Positions 9,073-17,298 of a DNA stretch of 58,237 bases are shown in pieces. Under the pieces are notes generated by a model. It was not told the origin of the DNA. It saw only the letters and a program-made list of their open reading frames with translations, and searched no databases. This DNA comes from Verrucomicrobia bacterium UBA1200. Its GTDB lineage: Bacteria > Verrucomicrobiota > Kiritimatiellia > RFP12 > UBA1067. The stretch spans positions 13,887 to 72,123 of the forward strand of contig DBXY01000062.1 in NCBI GenBank assembly GCA_002309765.1. The letters run 5' to 3'. A program made the position numbers and the translations under genes. The first letter of the stretch is position 1; the number at the start of each line of letters is the position of its first letter.

Positions 9073-12000
9073 TGAAAAAAACCGCGGCCATTCTGCTGTT
9101 TTCACTGCCACTCGCCATAATCGCAACCGCGGACTGGCCGGCGATCGAACGCGATTTCCGGGAATTGCCGATGGAGGCCCGCCGCTTCACCGGACCGCTG
9201 TTTTGGCTGCACGGTGACGAAACCCCGGAACGGCTCACCGAAACCCTCCAGCGGATTTACGAAAGCGGATGCGGCAGCGTGACCCCGGAATCGCGACCCC
9301 ATTCCGACTGGCTGGGCGAGGGTTGGTACCGGGACTTGGGGCTTTCCATCGGTTTTGCGCGGCAACACGGAATGTCGCTGTTCATTTTCGACGACTATTG
9401 GTGGCCAAGCCAAATGATGGGCGGCCGCGTTCCGGAACAGTACGGCAGCAAACTGCTGGTCGCCGATGTGGCGGTTCCTGAAAACCGCAACGGGCAATGG
9501 ACGGTCTCCCGCGCAGGATTGCCGACCGAACAGGTCATCGGTATTGTCGCCGCCAAACTGGCAAACGGTAACGCCTACGATGCCGCGTCATTAAAGGAAA
9601 TCCCGGCGGCGGGCGGCGACATAACCCTGCCCGGCCAGGAGTGGCGCGCGTTGGTTTTCCGTTGGGAATTTTGCGGCAAAAAAGGCAGCCAGTGCAAATA
9701 CATTTCCGTGGACGGAGCCGACCGCGAAGCGACACAATGGTTTCTCGACCACGTTTACCAGCCGCACTTCGACCGGTTCAAGGAAGATTTCGGCAAGACC
9801 GTCCGGGGCTTCTTTTTCGATGAGCCGGAAACCGTCGGCACCTGGGGCCGCGAGGTGATGGAGGTAATCAACGAACGCGGTCTGGACTGGAAAACGCTTT
9901 TGACGGCAAAGGCGCTGCAGTTGGACGGCGAGGCGCAAACTGCCGCCGCCTACCAATACCGCGAATGCTTCGCCGAAGCGTGGGCGCGGGTGATGTACAA
10001 AGGAATGTCCGACTGGTGCAAAGCCCACGGCGTAATCTCCACCGGACATTTTATGGAACATCATAACGACTGTTTCCGCGATCAGCTTTGCGCCGGCGAC
10101 GTGCTTCATCTGATGAAGTATGTCGATATACCGGCAGTGGATTTGGTTTGCCACCAACTCTACCCCGGCGACAAAAACAAACCCTTTATGTACCAGATGC
10201 CCAAACTCGCCAGTTCGATTTCCCACATTTACGGCAAGAAGGACAATCTGGCCATGTGTGAAATTTTCGGCGGCTACGATCAGAAACTCACCTACCCCAC
10301 CATGAAGTGGTTGACCGACCACCACCAGTTGCGCGGCGTGAATTTCCTGATTCAACACTCTTTCAATCCGCGCGCCCCGTTCGACTCCGACTATCCGCCC
10401 TACTTCTATAACGGCGGCTTTGAGCCGCGTTACCCGTTGCACCGCATCTGGGCTAGCTACAACAACCGCCTTTCCAACCTGCTCACCGGGGGACGGCACG
10501 TTTGCCAAGCGGCGTTCATCCACCTCGGGCAAAGCTACCATCTGGGCAAAAACATCCGCCCGGAACAGTTGACCGCCACGCTGCAGGACGCACTGATCGA
10601 TTGCGATTATGTGCCGTTCGACGCCTGGGAATACACCGCCAGATTGGACGGCGCGGAGATCGTGCTGGCGGAGGAACGCTACCCGCTGCTGATTCTGGCC
10701 GCATGCGAAGTGATGCCGTATACCGCGCTCGAAAAGGCCCGGCAGTTCGCGTCCGGCGGCGGCGCGGTGCTGGCATACGGCATCAAACCCTCCCGCTCCG
10801 CCACCCCCGGCAAGAGTGACGCCGACCTCCGGAAATTAGCCGATGAACTGTTCGCCCTGCCCAGGATCAAGTTTATCGATTCAGAAACGCCCTCCGTAGC
10901 CGACGTTAAGAAAACCGTCTGCGACGAACTGGGAATTCGCCCAACCGCCCGAGTAATGAAGGGCGAAAGTGACGACTGGCTCCACATACTGCACCGGAAA
11001 AAAGACGGCCGCGACCTCTTTTTCATTTGTAACCAGTCGCCCGAATCAACCGCCCGCGCATTGACGCTGCGGTTTGAGGCCGCCGGATTCCCCGAATGCT
11101 GGGATGCGATGCGCAACGAAATTTCCGTGCCGGACTATTCCCGCGTTGACGACCGCACCGTGGACATTAAACTGACTTTGGCGAAATTCGAAAGCACCGT
11201 TCTGGTGTTTTCCGACACCGCCCGTACCGGATCCGGACGCGGCGCGCGGAAAGCGACGCTACTGGTGCGGCGTAATCCAGTGTCGCCGGCAGACGTGAAA
11301 AAGCAAGAAACGTTAAAACTGGGCTTTGATGGTTCCGCTTGGATCTGGCCCGCCGCCAATGCCGCGCATGATGTGCCAAGCGGCACCAATTATTTCCGCC
11401 GCGTTTTCGAGATTCCGGCGAACCGTAAGATCGCATCGGCGGAACTCCGGATAACCTGCGACAACGCCGCGACGCTGTGGCTCAACGGCGAAAAGATCGG
11501 CACCAGCGATTTGCGTTATGAGGGCTGGAAATCGCCGCGGCGGTTCGACCTCGCCAAACAATTGCGTACGAGCGGCAACGTGCTGGCCGTCGAAGGCATA
11601 AACTGGCAAAACGATCAAGCCAACCCCGCCGGGCTGCTGATCAAACTGAACATCCGTTTTGCGGACGGCGGATCAATGGCGGTTGCCACCGACGCCGACT
11701 GGCGGTGCCTCCGCTCCGTCCCGAAAGGACAATGGACAGCCCTCAAATTCGACGACTCCGCATGGGAACGTCCCGAATCGGTCATCGCATACGGGAAAGG
11801 ACCGTGGGGGCGCAATTTGGAAACGGAGCGGCTGGCCATCAGTCCCGCTCCGGCGGCTGATCCTTTCGAGGCGGAAGTGGAAATCGCACCGGAATGGCTA
11901 AAGCCCGGCTTAATGGTCGATCTGGAATTTGCGGAAGTTTACGAAGATTCGGCGCTGGTCACCATCAACGGGCAAGACGCGGGGGGCTTTATCGGCAAAC

Positions 12001-12113
12001 CGTTCAGGCTCAGGGTTGACCGTTTCCTTAAGCCCGGCGCCAACCGGTTGAAGATCGAACCCTACGCCCCCCATGCGGTTCAACTGACTTTGCGGGAAAT
12101 CAGGCAACCATAG
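9072..12113 (+). CDS. secreted glycoside hydrolase, GH106-like (tentative), with C-terminal carbohydrate-binding-type domain
   Basis: This is a 1013-residue exported protein with a signal peptide of about 20 residues (MKKTAAILLFSLPLAIIATA). The first 600 residues contain blocks seen in GH106-like and related uncharacterised glycosidases: GPLFWLHGDETPERL, ESRPHSDWLGEGWYRD, DDYWWPSQMMGG and FFFDEPETVG, the last holding candidate catalytic acids. From about residue 750 there is a galactose-binding-like beta domain (FRRVFEIPANRKI, CDNAATLWLNGEKIG), and a second beta-rich tail ends the protein. Target linkage is unknown; rhamnose is the guess that comes with GH106. It overlaps the decarboxylase stop by one base and is followed by lysE after 12 bases. 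Confidence 0.75.
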   Translation: MKKTAAILLFSLPLAIIATADWPAIERDFRELPMEARRFTGPLFWLHGDETPERLTETLQRIYESGCGSVTPESRPHSDWLGEGWYRDLGLSIGFARQHGMSLFIFDDYWWPSQMMGGRVPEQYGSKLLVADVAVPENRNGQWTVSRAGLPTEQVIGIVAAKLANGNAYDAASLKEIPAAGGDITLPGQEWRALVFRWEFCGKKGSQCKYISVDGADREATQWFLDHVYQPHFDRFKEDFGKTVRGFFFDEPETVGTWGREVMEVINERGLDWKTLLTAKALQLDGEAQTAAAYQYRECFAEAWARVMYKGMSDWCKAHGVISTGHFMEHHNDCFRDQLCAGDVLHLMKYVDIPAVDLVCHQLYPGDKNKPFMYQMPKLASSISHIYGKKDNLAMCEIFGGYDQKLTYPTMKWLTDHHQLRGVNFLIQHSFNPRAPFDSDYPPYFYNGGFEPRYPLHRIWASYNNRLSNLLTGGRHVCQAAFIHLGQSYHLGKNIRPEQLTATLQDALIDCDYVPFDAWEYTARLDGAEIVLAEERYPLLILAACEVMPYTALEKARQFASGGGAVLAYGIKPSRSATPGKSDADLRKLADELFALPRIKFIDSETPSVADVKKTVCDELGIRPTARVMKGESDDWLHILHRKKDGRDLFFICNQSPESTARALTLRFEAAGFPECWDAMRNEISVPDYSRVDDRTVDIKLTLAKFESTVLVFSDTARTGSGRGARKATLLVRRNPVSPADVKKQETLKLGFDGSAWIWPAANAAHDVPSGTNYFRRVFEIPANRKIASAELRITCDNAATLWLNGEKIGTSDLRYEGWKSPRRFDLAKQLRTSGNVLAVEGINWQNDQANPAGLLIKLNIRFADGGSMAVATDADWRCLRSVPKGQWTALKFDDSAWERPESVIAYGKGPWGRNLETERLAISPAPAADPFEAEVEIAPEWLKPGLMVDLEFAEVYEDSALVTINGQDAGGFIGKPFRLRVDRFLKPGANRLKIEPYAPHAVQLTLREIRQP

Positions 12114-12125
12114 TTGGAGCAATTT

Positions 12126-12761
12126 ATGTCCGCCCCCCTGATCACGTATACCGTCGGCTGTCTGGCGTTGATCGCCAAGCCCGGCCCGGATTTGATGTGT
12201 ACCCTCGCCACGGCGCTGTCCGAAGGCCGCCGCCGGGCGATTATGCTGATGACCGGACTGATTGCCGGCTGCTGGTTGTGGGTAGTGCTGCTGACCGTCG
12301 GCGCGGCGACCTTCTTCACCGGGCATCCCAAAGTGCTGACCGCCATCCGTGTTGTCGGTATGGCGTACATCGGCTATTTGGCGTTGGGCGCGCTCCACGA
12401 GGCATGGGTGGGGTTTCGCGGCAATGGGGACCACGCAAAATTGAACGGCGCCAGCGAAACCGGATTCGCCCTTTTCAGGCGCGGAATCATCATGTCGATG
12501 AGCAATCCGCTCACCATCCTGTTTTTCCTGGCCTTTCTGCCGCATTTCATCGTGGCGGAATCCACCATTCCGCCGTCGATCCAAATCCTGCTTTTAGGCA
12601 CGTTTTTCTGCGCCCTGGTTCCGGTGATTTATCTGCCGGTGATCTTCGCTGCCGACGAATTCCGGGTGTGGCTGGCGAAAGAAACCCGATTCCCGGCCAT
12701 CCTGAAACTGATTTCGGGACTGATCCTGCTGTCGGTAGTGGCATGGCTGGCTTTCAGTTGA
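12126..12761 (+). CDS. LysE-family amino acid exporter
   Basis: This inner-membrane protein has 211 residues and about six hydrophobic segments. It begins with the family's hallmark region (ITYTVGCLALIAKPGPDLMCTLATALSEGRR), in which the PGPD motif after the first helix and the GRRRA turn are typical of LysE/RhtB transporters. The start is the ATG at 12126, with GGAG at 12116-12119 as ribosome binding site; a TTG further upstream lies in that site itself. It ends the run of closely spaced genes that begins with the pseudouridine synthase. A role in exporting an amino acid or amine connected to the upstream decarboxylase is inference from position. Confidence 0.88.
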   Translation: MSAPLITYTVGCLALIAKPGPDLMCTLATALSEGRRRAIMLMTGLIAGCWLWVVLLTVGAATFFTGHPKVLTAIRVVGMAYIGYLALGALHEAWVGFRGNGDHAKLNGASETGFALFRRGIIMSMSNPLTILFFLAFLPHFIVAESTIPPSIQILLLGTFFCALVPVIYLPVIFAADEFRVWLAKETRFPAILKLISGLILLSVVAWLAFS

Positions 12762-12828
12762 GAAAGCGGGGCAAGGTTCCGCGGGAACATTCGGCAATCC
12801 CCGCGACGGTCGGCGTACCGCGCTTAAA

Positions 12829-14085
12829 CTATTTCGCGCTCGTATATTTGATTATCCCCCACAAAGCGTCATGCTCGGTGCGGTCGGCATAATCGAATTT
12901 CTCGTAAAACGTCCAAAACGGCGCCCAGTTGCGGTCAACCGCCGGCGCGTATCGGATCGGCATCAGTTCCAGCGCCCGCAAGTGGCTGTCGCCGTTGGCT
13001 CGGGTCAGCTTGGAATAGAACGGCCAAATGCGCAGATAATCCTCCTCCAGCGTCAAACGGCCCTCTTGGTTTTTGCGGTATGTCTTCTGGTTCATGTAAA
13101 AAGGGAACACCGAACAGCGTTCCGTGCGCTTGCCGCGGGAATCCAGGGAAAACGCCGAAATCAACGGCCATGCCGCATAGCACCGGAACTCGTCCTCCGA
13201 GCGCGTATCCCCGTAGAACGGCCAGTAGGAGCGCTTCTGCTCACGAGGGGATTTGACCGTCTCGTAAAACGGCCACGGCAACCGCCAGCGTTCCGTCTGG
13301 TCGGCGGTGGCGTGGGAGAAAAACGGCGGCAAAACCAGAGTCTGCTGTTCGCGTTCCCGGTCAACCCGCCCATACAACGGCCAAAGCATCCACGACTCGC
13401 CGGTGTTGGCCCCGGATTCATTGATGGCGGAGGTCCAAAACGGCCAAAAGGCGTACTTTGACGACACCCCCTTATACTTACGCTCCCCGTAAAACGGGAA
13501 CACCCCGGTGCGGGTCTCGCCGACCTCGTTGTCGCGCCGCTGGAAAATCGGCCACAAATAACTCCGCCGCTCAATTCCGTTCACTTCGTAATTCATGTAA
13601 ATCGGGAAAAGCGTGAAGTCGATATCGTCCATCAGCAAAATATGGGGGACGTGGCCGTAAAACGGAAACAGCGCCCAGTAATCCTCGCCCTCGCGGGTAC
13701 GGCCCTGGCAATACAGCGGAAACAGCACCGCTTTCCATCCGGAGTCCTCGTCATAAATGTTGTCGTTCGAACCGTAGGCGATTAATGCCGCGCGCCACCA
13801 CGACTCTTCGCGGTCGCGGTGATAGGTATAGAACGGCCAGACGATATCGTCAATGTGGGTCTTGGAGACTTCGGGGTCGTGCACCCGGGCGTAAAAAGGG
13901 CGGATTGCCCAGAAGACCCCGCCCCCGTTGGTTTTCTTGAACTCGAAAAACGGTCCGATTCTCAATCTGGAAACCACGGTGTCGGGCGCGTCGCCGGAGA
14001 CGGCAACCGCCTCACCCCGGACGGAAAACGCCGGGATTTGCACGGCCAGCGCGGCGGCCAGCAATAATTTGGCGCAGCTAAACAT
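12829..14085 (-). CDS. secreted WPFY-repeat protein, unknown function
   Basis: This 418-residue protein has a signal peptide (MFSCAKLLLAAALAVQIPAFSVRG). The mature part is built of about 17 short units of 20-30 residues, each centred on an aromatic-proline motif of the type WPFY, FPFY or WPLY followed by a basic/acidic stretch. Examples are IVWPFYTYHR, ALFPFYGHV, YLWPIFQRR, VFPFYGERK, FWPFWTS, YWPFYGDTR and IWPFYSKL. The pattern suggests a closed repeat or beta-barrel structure in the cell envelope, but I do not recognise a named family. Start choice: the ATG at 14085 is preceded by GGAG with 7 bases spacing; a TTG 12 bases upstream is rejected. The RBS lies in the T-run of the upstream rplT terminator. 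Confidence 0.8.
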   Translation of the reverse strand: MFSCAKLLLAAALAVQIPAFSVRGEAVAVSGDAPDTVVSRLRIGPFFEFKKTNGGGVFWAIRPFYARVHDPEVSKTHIDDIVWPFYTYHRDREESWWRAALIAYGSNDNIYDEDSGWKAVLFPLYCQGRTREGEDYWALFPFYGHVPHILLMDDIDFTLFPIYMNYEVNGIERRSYLWPIFQRRDNEVGETRTGVFPFYGERKYKGVSSKYAFWPFWTSAINESGANTGESWMLWPLYGRVDREREQQTLVLPPFFSHATADQTERWRLPWPFYETVKSPREQKRSYWPFYGDTRSEDEFRCYAAWPLISAFSLDSRGKRTERCSVFPFYMNQKTYRKNQEGRLTLEEDYLRIWPFYSKLTRANGDSHLRALELMPIRYAPAVDRNWAPFWTFYEKFDYADRTEHDALWGIIKYTSAK

Positions 14086-14095
14086 GGCAGTCTCC

Positions 14096-14130
14096 AAAAA
14101 AAAGACCGTTCCCCGGCTGGAGAACGGTCA
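14096..14130 (-). terminator. intrinsic terminator of the rpmI-rplT transcript
   Basis: Reading the - strand, arms GACCGTT and AACGGTC enclose a 12-base loop and are followed by a run of eight T (A-run at 14096-14103 on +). It lies about 20 bases after the rplT stop. The T-run continues directly into the ribosome binding site of the WPFY-repeat gene, so leakage through this terminator would be able to express that gene. Confidence 0.85.
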
Positions 14131-14148
14131 TAACGAACCGTCAGACGG

Positions 14149-14502
14149 CTACGCCAACGCGGCGCGTGCCTTTTCGATGAACTTCTTGAAACCTTCGGGA
14201 TCGGAAATCGCGATCTCGGAAAGCATCTTGCGATTCACTTCGACACCGGCCTTGGTCAACCCCTCAATAAAGCGGCTGTAGGACAATCCTTCCGCGCGGG
14301 TCGCGGCGTTGATACGGGCGATCCAAAGCCGCCGGTAATTGCGCTTGCGGAGCTTGCGGTGGATGGTGGACAGCACTTGCGCGCGATCCACGGCCTCGGT
14401 GGCCTGACGAAAAGTTTTGCTGCGAAGGCCGCGGAACCCTTTGGCGAGTTCCAACCGGCGACGGCGGCGTTCTCTCGAAGCGGGTGCGTTAGTAGCTCTC
14501 AT
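14149..14502 (-). CDS. rplT: 50S ribosomal protein L20
   Basis: This 117-residue protein has the usual L20 length and blocks: a basic N-terminal tail (RERRRRRLELAKGFRGLRSK), the YRRLWIARINAATR core and the SYSRFIEGL segment near the C-terminus. It binds 23S rRNA early in 50S assembly and in several bacteria represses its own operon by binding the leader mRNA. It follows rpmI by 16 bases. An intrinsic terminator lies just downstream. Confidence 0.98.
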   Translation of the reverse strand: MRATNAPASRERRRRRLELAKGFRGLRSKTFRQATEAVDRAQVLSTIHRKLRKRNYRRLWIARINAATRAEGLSYSRFIEGLTKAGVEVNRKMLSEIAISDPEGFKKFIEKARAALA

Positions 14503-14518
14503 TGAAACTTCTCCTCAG

Positions 14519-14713
14519 TTAAACCTGCATCATGCGCTTTACGGTTTTGACGTTCGAATCGTCAACACTGGTTAACCCACGGAGATTGCGCTTGCGCGCG
14601 CGCGGCTTGTACCCGTTGATGTGGGACTTGCCGCCCTGAGTGCGAAGCAACTTACCCGTGGCCGACATTTTAATCCGCTTGGTGGCGGATTTCTTGGTCT
14701 TCATTTTAGGCAT
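14519..14713 (-). CDS. rpmI: 50S ribosomal protein L35
   Basis: This 64-residue basic protein begins MPKMKTKKSATKRIKMSATGK, the standard L35 start, and contains KSHINGYKPRARKRNLRG. It is the first gene of a two-gene operon with rplT. The ribosome binding site AAGGAAGGA precedes the ATG. The infC gene that normally precedes rpmI-rplT is absent; instead the upstream region holds a promoter and a structured leader and then turns divergent to the rubredoxin genes. Confidence 0.98.
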   Translation of the reverse strand: MPKMKTKKSATKRIKMSATGKLLRTQGGKSHINGYKPRARKRNLRGLTSVDDSNVKTVKRMMQV

Positions 14714-14844
14714 TTTCTTATCCTTCCTTAATTGAAGCCGAACCGAACAGGGTAGCCAGCCTGTAAAAGCCCGCCCGGTTCATAATTTCGCCTACTCCGG
14801 CGAAAGGAAGTTATATTTATATCAAAAACGGCGGCTAAGGTAAA
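14714..14844 (-). promoter_or_regulatory. promoter and structured leader of rpmI-rplT (possible L20 control site)
   Basis: On the - strand a -35 box TTTACC (14839-14844) and a -10 box TATAAA (14816-14821) are 17 bases apart, giving a leader of about 95 bases before rpmI. The leader can form a perfect hairpin (arms TTTCGCC and GGCGAAA, 14786-14805) and weaker ones such as AACCG...CGGTT and ACAGG...CCTGT nearer the gene. L20 is known to autoregulate through leader RNA in E. coli and B. subtilis. A similar role here is inference from position and structure. Confidence 0.5.
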
Positions 14845-14912
14845 GTCGAAAAAACCTCTTGGAAGAAAAAAAACTTAAATGCGAAATGCGGGCAACTTTT
14901 TCCGTTTCCGGG

Positions 14913-14941
14913 TTGACTTGGCAACAAATAAATGTTACATT
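14913..14941 (+). promoter_or_regulatory. sigma70-like promoter of the rubredoxin-rubrerythrin unit
   Basis: TTGACT (14913-14918) and TACATT (14936-14941) are 17 bases apart. The expected transcription start, 7-9 bases after the -10 box, falls on the ATG at 14949 of a small Cys-rich ORF, and about 165 bases before the rubredoxin start. Confidence 0.7.
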
Positions 14942-14948
14942 CAAGCGC

Positions 14949-15119
14949 ATGGTTCCCCATGGGTGCAGCATCTGCGCGGTATGCGGCGAGGCGGACGTTT
15001 TTGAGCCGCCAAGCGGTGTCGCCGGGGCGGAGTGCGGGTCGGGGGAATAGGTTTACGGCGTAGAACTGCGGCTTTCGGGCGTGTGCCGCGAATGCCGAAC
15101 AAGAAAGGCAACACAATGA
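14949..15119 (+). other. leaderless Cys-rich small ORF interrupted by one in-frame TAG, upstream of rubredoxin
   Basis: From the ATG at 14949 the frame reads 33 codons (containing HGCSICAVCGE and AECGSG) to a TAG at 15048-15050. The same frame then stays open for 22 further codons, containing SGVCRECRTRK, and stops at a TGA (15117-15119) that overlaps the rubredoxin ATG as ATGA. The CxxC pairs before and after the TAG give a zinc-ribbon-like pattern. It could be a decayed small zinc-ribbon gene, a 33-residue peptide, or chance. TAG is an ordinary stop elsewhere in the window (aspS, rubrerythrin, GH43), so reassignment is unlikely. Confidence 0.3.
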
Positions 15120-15250
15120 AATACGTTTGCAAAATCTGCGGATACGAGTACGACCCGGCGGAGAACAACGGTGTCGCGTTTGAAGACCTTCCCGATGATT
15201 GGGTTTGCCCGCTTTGCGGCGTCGGCAAGGACGAGTTTGTGGCGGCTTAA
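15116..15250 (+). CDS. rubredoxin (short form)
   Basis: This 44-residue iron protein has the two Cys-x2-Cys pairs of rubredoxin (YVCKICGYEY and WVCPLCGVGKDEF) and the FEDLPDDW core. It is about 8 residues shorter than the usual 52 because the loop after YDPAE is missing. It transfers electrons in the cytoplasm, typically to rubrerythrin for peroxide reduction in anaerobes, and rubrerythrin is the next gene after 14 bases. The start at 15116 is supported by AAAGG 7 bases upstream; an in-frame upstream ATG at 15032 would add a non-conserved extension. Confidence 0.93.
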   Translation: MKYVCKICGYEYDPAENNGVAFEDLPDDWVCPLCGVGKDEFVAA

Positions 15251-15264
15251 AAACGAGGTGCAAC

Positions 15265-15798
15265 ATGGATTTGAAAGGATCCAAGACGGAGCAGAATCTG
15301 GCGTTCGCGTTTGCCGGCGAATCCCAGGCCCGCAATAAATACGACTACTTCGCCTCGCAGGCGAAGAAGGACGGCTACGAGCAAATCGCGGCGCTCTTCC
15401 AGGAGACCGCGCTGAACGAAAAGGAACACGCCAAGCTGTGGTTCAAGCATCTCGGCGGCATCGGCGACACCGCGAAGAATCTGGCGGCGGCGGCGGCCGG
15501 CGAACACGAAGAGTGGACCGAGATGTACAAGAAGTTTGCCGAAGAGGCCCGCGCCGAGGGTTTTGAAGCCATCGCCCGCCAGTTCGAAGGCGTGGCGGCG
15601 GTTGAGAAACACCACGAGGAACGCTATCTCAAGCTGTTGGAAAACATCGAGAAAGGCGAAGTCTGGGAACGTATCGGCCCGAACCGCTGGCAGTGCCGCA
15701 ATTGCGGCGCGATCATCGAGGGCGAGCAGGCCCCGAAAGTTTGCCCGGTGTGCTTCCACCCGCAGGCCTACTTCCAGATCGAGGCGCAGAACTACTAG
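15265..15798 (+). CDS. rbr: rubrerythrin
   Basis: The 177-residue protein has an N-terminal four-helix ferritin-like diiron domain with the expected Glu/His ligands (AFAGESQARNKYDYFA, NEKEHAKLW, EARAEGFEAIARQFEGVAAVEKHHEERY). A C-terminal rubredoxin-like domain follows with two CxxC pairs (WQCRNCGAI, KVCPVCFHPQAYF). It reduces hydrogen peroxide using electrons from rubredoxin, so the pair is an oxidative-stress defence of anaerobes. An AACGAGGTG sequence serves as the RBS before the ATG at 15265. Confidence 0.97.
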   Translation: MDLKGSKTEQNLAFAFAGESQARNKYDYFASQAKKDGYEQIAALFQETALNEKEHAKLWFKHLGGIGDTAKNLAAAAAGEHEEWTEMYKKFAEEARAEGFEAIARQFEGVAAVEKHHEERYLKLLENIEKGEVWERIGPNRWQCRNCGAIIEGEQAPKVCPVCFHPQAYFQIEAQNY

Positions 15799-15830
15799 CC
15801 GCCGTCTGGTTTACGCCGGATTTGGCGCAT

Positions 15831-15873
15831 AAAAAAAGGACGTGTAACGCATGGTGCTACACGTCCTTAATTT
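15831..15873. terminator. bidirectional terminator between rubrerythrin and the NhaD/ArsB permease
   Basis: A perfect 10-bp stem (AGGACGTGTA 15837-15846 and TACACGTCCT 15858-15867) has an A-run on its left and a T-rich run on its right. It can therefore end transcripts arriving from either side of this convergent gene pair. Confidence 0.88.
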
Positions 15874-15882
15874 TTATCGTTC

Positions 15883-17289
15883 TCAAGGACCGACGGGATG
15901 CGGCACCGGCATCGCCAGCAACATCAGCCAGGCAACAATGCCGCTCACCAACCCCACGAAAGCTCCGATCTTGATCCAGTCGCCGAATTTCACGGGATGA
16001 TAGCCGTGTTTCTCAAGGAGACCGGAGGCGACAATATTCGCGGTGGAACCGACAACGGTGATGTTGCCGCCGTAGCATGCGCCGAAAAGCAGCGCCCACC
16101 ATAGCACCGAATACTCCGACGACATCTTCATCAGCTCCTGCACGACAGGGGTAAAGGATGCCACGAACACGATGTTGTCCACGAACGCCGACCCGAGCGA
16201 GGAAATCAGTATCACCAGCGGGATCATCCCGTTGGGACCGCCCTTGACGTGCTGCGTAAGATTGGTGGCCAAGTTGGCGGTGATGCCGTTGGTGCTGAGC
16301 GACGCGGAAATCGAGAAGAGAAGCATGAAGAAGAGAAGCGTCCACCATTCCACTTCGTGTTCCACGTAGTGGCGGGCGCGCGAAGGGCGGAGCATCATCA
16401 GGATTCCCGCCACCACAAGAGGCGTCATGATCAGGAACGCGTTGTGGTTATCTGCCCCCTCCAGGCCAAGCAAACCCTCGATCTGGTGGTGGAACGCGAT
16501 CACGACGACCGTGGAAAGCAACACCACTAGACCGGCCTTGTAGGGAATCTTCGCGGTCGGGCCTAACCCCGTCTTGCGATGGGCGTCCATGGCTTCCGAC
16601 ATCATACGGATGTCTTTGCGGAACCAGAACACTGTGATCAGAAACGTGCAGCACAGCGCGGCGAACGCGACAGGTGTTGCGCCCACGAGGAACTGAGAGA
16701 AGGTAAAGCCGGCCTTGTTGCCGATGAAGATTCCCACGGGGTTGCCGAGCATCGTCGCGGATGAGCCGATGTTGGTGGCCATTACGGCTATGAGTACGAA
16801 CGGGTGCGGACGGAGCTTCAGCGTTTCGCACACCTGGAACACCAGCGCTAGCACGACGACGATGGACGACACCTCATCAACCACGGACGCCATCACCGCC
16901 GAGAGCACGCAGAGTATCGCAGTGAACGACACGCCCGTCATCTTGTTTCTGCTGATGATGGCCTGGATCACCCATGTGAGGAAGCCCAGGTCTTTCAGCA
17001 CCCCCACGATGATCATCATGCCCACAAGGAACAGAATGATGTCAAGCTCCGTGCCGATAAGCATCTGCTTGAGAGTCATCGCCTTGCAGCCCACCAACAA
17101 CGCCACGCCTAAAAACGCCACGCCGACGCGGCGCTCCCAGAAAAGGAGCGTGGTGGAGATGACAGCGGAAAACACCGCAAGCGTGAGCGCCTGAGTGACG
17201 TTCGTCGCGAGTCCGGCTTCGAGACCGCCGAACGTCACGCCGCACACGATAAGAATCTGAATAAGAAACTTTGGGTTGAAAAATTTCAT
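15883..17289 (-). CDS. ArsB/NhaD-superfamily ion transporter (SLC13-type permease)
   Basis: This 468-residue inner-membrane protein has about 11-12 hydrophobic segments. It shows the ion-transporter superfamily pattern of two inverted halves with conserved loops: SVVDEVSSIVVVLALVFQV, MATNIGSSATMLGNPVGIFIG in the first half, and SLGSAFVDNIVFVASFTPV with YGGNITVVGSTANIVAS in the second. NhaD-type members exchange Na+/H+; others move citrate, dicarboxylates or arsenite, and the substrate cannot be told here. The start codon lies 9 bases after the stop of an EIIA-CBS gene, whose last bases (AGGGAGTAA) supply the RBS, so the two are translated as a unit. Confidence 0.88.
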   Translation of the reverse strand: MKFFNPKFLIQILIVCGVTFGGLEAGLATNVTQALTLAVFSAVISTTLLFWERRVGVAFLGVALLVGCKAMTLKQMLIGTELDIILFLVGMMIIVGVLKDLGFLTWVIQAIISRNKMTGVSFTAILCVLSAVMASVVDEVSSIVVVLALVFQVCETLKLRPHPFVLIAVMATNIGSSATMLGNPVGIFIGNKAGFTFSQFLVGATPVAFAALCCTFLITVFWFRKDIRMMSEAMDAHRKTGLGPTAKIPYKAGLVVLLSTVVVIAFHHQIEGLLGLEGADNHNAFLIMTPLVVAGILMMLRPSRARHYVEHEVEWWTLLFFMLLFSISASLSTNGITANLATNLTQHVKGGPNGMIPLVILISSLGSAFVDNIVFVASFTPVVQELMKMSSEYSVLWWALLFGACYGGNITVVGSTANIVASGLLEKHGYHPVKFGDWIKIGAFVGLVSGIVAWLMLLAMPVPHPVGP

Positions 17290-17298
17290 GACGTCCGA

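Noticed and set aside
12766..12805. Hairpin after lysE as terminator
   Set aside because: GCGGGG/CCCCGC arms and an inner GTTCC/GGAAC pair exist, but no T-run follows.
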